Source of the DNA: Cervus elaphus
Taxonomy: Eukaryota > Chordata > Mammalia > Artiodactyla > Cervidae
Direction of reading: 5' to 3'
DNA: 64,000 nucleotides
NCBI RefSeq assembly: GCF_910594005.1
Contig: NC_057825.1
Location: 44,547,037 to 44,611,036, forward strand
Made by a program: the position numbers and the translations under genes. Under the pieces are notes generated by a model, which saw nothing but the letters and a program-made list of their open reading frames with translations, made no database searches and was not told the origin of the DNA. Below, piece after piece: positions 62,861 through 64,000 of this stretch. Position 1 is the first letter of the stretch, and each line of letters opens with the position of its first letter.

Positions 62861-63030
62861 ACTGGTTCTCAACCTTGGTTGAACATTAGAACTATCTGAG
62901 TAGCTTTAAAAAGTTCTGAACGCCCAAGCCACACCCAAACCAATTAAATTAGAATCTATTGGGGTGAGGCACAGTCCTCAGGATTTTTTACTCCTTTAGA
63001 TGCCACCAAGGTTGCATACCATTGTTAAAG
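62861..63030 (+). mobile_element. MER5A (hAT-type remnant)
   Basis: 'cactggttctcaaccttggttgaacattagaactatctgagtagctttaaaaagttctgaacgcccaagccacacccaaaccaattaaattagaatctattggggtg' is a clear MER5A left and middle part. Confidence 0.88.
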
Positions 63031-63096
63031 AAAAAGCTTCCTGATAAAGGAAGTGAAAGGAAGAGAAAATATGGTAATTCCATTATTGCTAAAGAA

Positions 63097-63185
63097 AACT
63101 AGGGTGACCAACTGTCCTGGTTTTCCAGGGATTGAGAGCTTCCTAGGACATGGGACTTTCAGTGCTAAAACCAGGATGAGCTTCT
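63097..63185. mobile_element. Half of a hAT-like MITE
   Basis: 'actagggtgaccaactgtcctggttttccagggattgagagc...gggactttcagtgctaaaaccagga' matches a known mammalian element with TAGGGTGACCA ends; the second terminal repeat is missing. Name uncertain. Confidence 0.6.
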
Positions 63186-63189
63186 ACAA

Positions 63190-63345
63190 AGAAAATTCAT
63201 AGAACTTCAATGTAATATACTACTAGATGTCTTAGCCAGAGTGAAAAAGAAATAAAATGCATTCAAACCAAATTGGGAAAAAGGAAGCAAAATTATTTCT
63301 GATTACAGATGACATGATCTTATATATGGAAAATTTGGTGAGGGG
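63190..63345 (+). mobile_element. Old L1 ORF2 RT fragment, sense
   Basis: 'gtcttagccagagtg...aaagaaataaaatgcattcaaaccaaattggg' then 'aaaattatttctgattacagatgacatgatcttatatatggaaaa', the RT active-site region. The usual FADD reads ITDD here. Confidence 0.75.
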
Positions 63346-63914
63346 TAAGATAAATAAGACTGTCTTGTTATGTAGTTAAAGAGTCTCAGGTGATAAGCAT
63401 TGTCTCTAAAGTAGCTTTCTTCTTGGTATGGAGACATCTTCACAAATGGAAATTTCCTTCATAACTATAAATTTCCTCTACAAAAGGGGAAATCCTTTAT
63501 TTTTAGGCAAGTGGAGAAGGTAAAGAGCTTTTTCTGCATCTTCTGGTTCTCAATTGCCTCTCAATTAGCTCAAAATAATCCGTATGTGCCAAAGTGGCAT
63601 ATTTGGGGGTAATATTCTGATACCCTCCATAATTCTTCAATAAGAATTTATTTAACATATCAATAAATCCCAAAAAGTCTATAGATACCATTCTCTAGTC
63701 ATAATGTAGCAAAACTAGAAATTAATTATAGAGCCAGAAAATAATAAGATCTTATCACTTGGATATTTATAACTATCTCGCAACTCAAAAAGCCCAAAAT
63801 CCTCTTTGCTTTGTTTAGCCTAAGATAAAATATAAGCCTCATCTTCTGGCCTCCTCCTTGAGTCTCATATCTTTGTTAAATGCCCTCTGTGCATCAAATC
63901 TAGGAGGGTGTAGG
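63346..63914. other. Mixed old repeat remnants
   Basis: 63530-63640 ('ggttctcaattgcctctcaattagctcaaaataatccg' and 'gccaaagtggcatatttggggg') looks like an unnamed LTR remnant. 63690-63780 ('gcaaaactagaaattaattatagag...cacttggatattt') looks like L1 EN-end sequence. Confidence 0.35.
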
Positions 63915-64000
63915 AAAAAAGAGAAATGCCAGTCAAAATCACAATGAGATTCAACTTCTTGTCCACTAGCATAGCTGTAATAAGTAAACAAGTATTGGCA
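63915..64000 (+). mobile_element. Old L1 ORF2 C-terminal fragment, runs off the window
   Basis: 'gagaaatgccagtcaaaatcacaatgagattcaacttcttgtccactagcatagctgtaataa' is the conserved L1 ORF2 end block. Truncated by the window edge. Confidence 0.7.

Overview
This window looks like non-coding DNA from a ruminant, most probably a bovid. The evidence is the repeat content: RTE-type BovB LINE copies, Bov-tA/BovA SINEs and BOV-A2 dimers, which are typical of ruminants. These sit beside cetartiodactyl CHR-type tRNA SINEs and a cetartiodactyl-type L1. Older layers shared by all mammals (MIR, L2, MER5A, MER20, MaLR LTRs, old L1) lie underneath. I found no host protein-coding gene, rRNA or tRNA gene that I can support. 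Long open frames belong to retrotransposon reverse transcriptases, run antisense to them, or are unrecognised.

Layout. 1-4.0 kb: CHR SINEs, a MaLR LTR and a GC-rich stretch I cannot assign. 4.0-9.1 kb: an old LTR-like repeat with a complex hairpin, a (CA)22 microsatellite, an L1 3' end, several BovA/Bov-tA SINEs, an L2 broken up by younger insertions, and two BovB 3' ends. 9.1-14.5 kb: mostly unassigned sequence plus a MaLR LTR and an old L1, each carrying a SINE. 14.56-23.70 kb: one long L1 (5'UTR, ORF1, ORF2, 3'UTR) between 17-bp target-site duplications, itself hit by two BovB elements and a Bov-tA. 23.9-34 kb: unassigned DNA with MIR, MER20, L2, an L1 3' end and SINEs. 34.2-37.0 kb: a local duplication with SINEs, a self-complementary dinucleotide tract and a BovB copy with an inverted 5' end. 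37.9-38.5 kb: a solo LTR in reverse orientation. 38.5-52.3 kb: mostly old L1/HAL1-like, MaLR and unassigned sequence. 52.5-53.9 kb: a four-level nest (L2 > MER20 > Bov-tA > solo LTR). 54-64 kb: BovB 3' ends, an E-box-rich non-repeat segment, MER5A copies, a SINE inside a SINE, and old L1 fragments.

The repeats are related functionally. Bov-tA/BovA SINE 3' ends resemble BovB 3' ends, consistent with the known use of BovB reverse transcriptase by these SINEs. The L1 and BovB reading frames here are broken by stops, frameshifts, deletions and insertions, so no copy in the window looks able to move by itself.

I did not find a new gene system. The most interesting signals are structural: the twin-priming-like BovB inversion, the layered nests, the template-switch-like hairpin, the one-sided orientation of all BovB copies and a few candidate regulatory motifs. 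Family names come from recognising consensus-like sequence by eye, without database searches. Names for the oldest repeats are the least certain.
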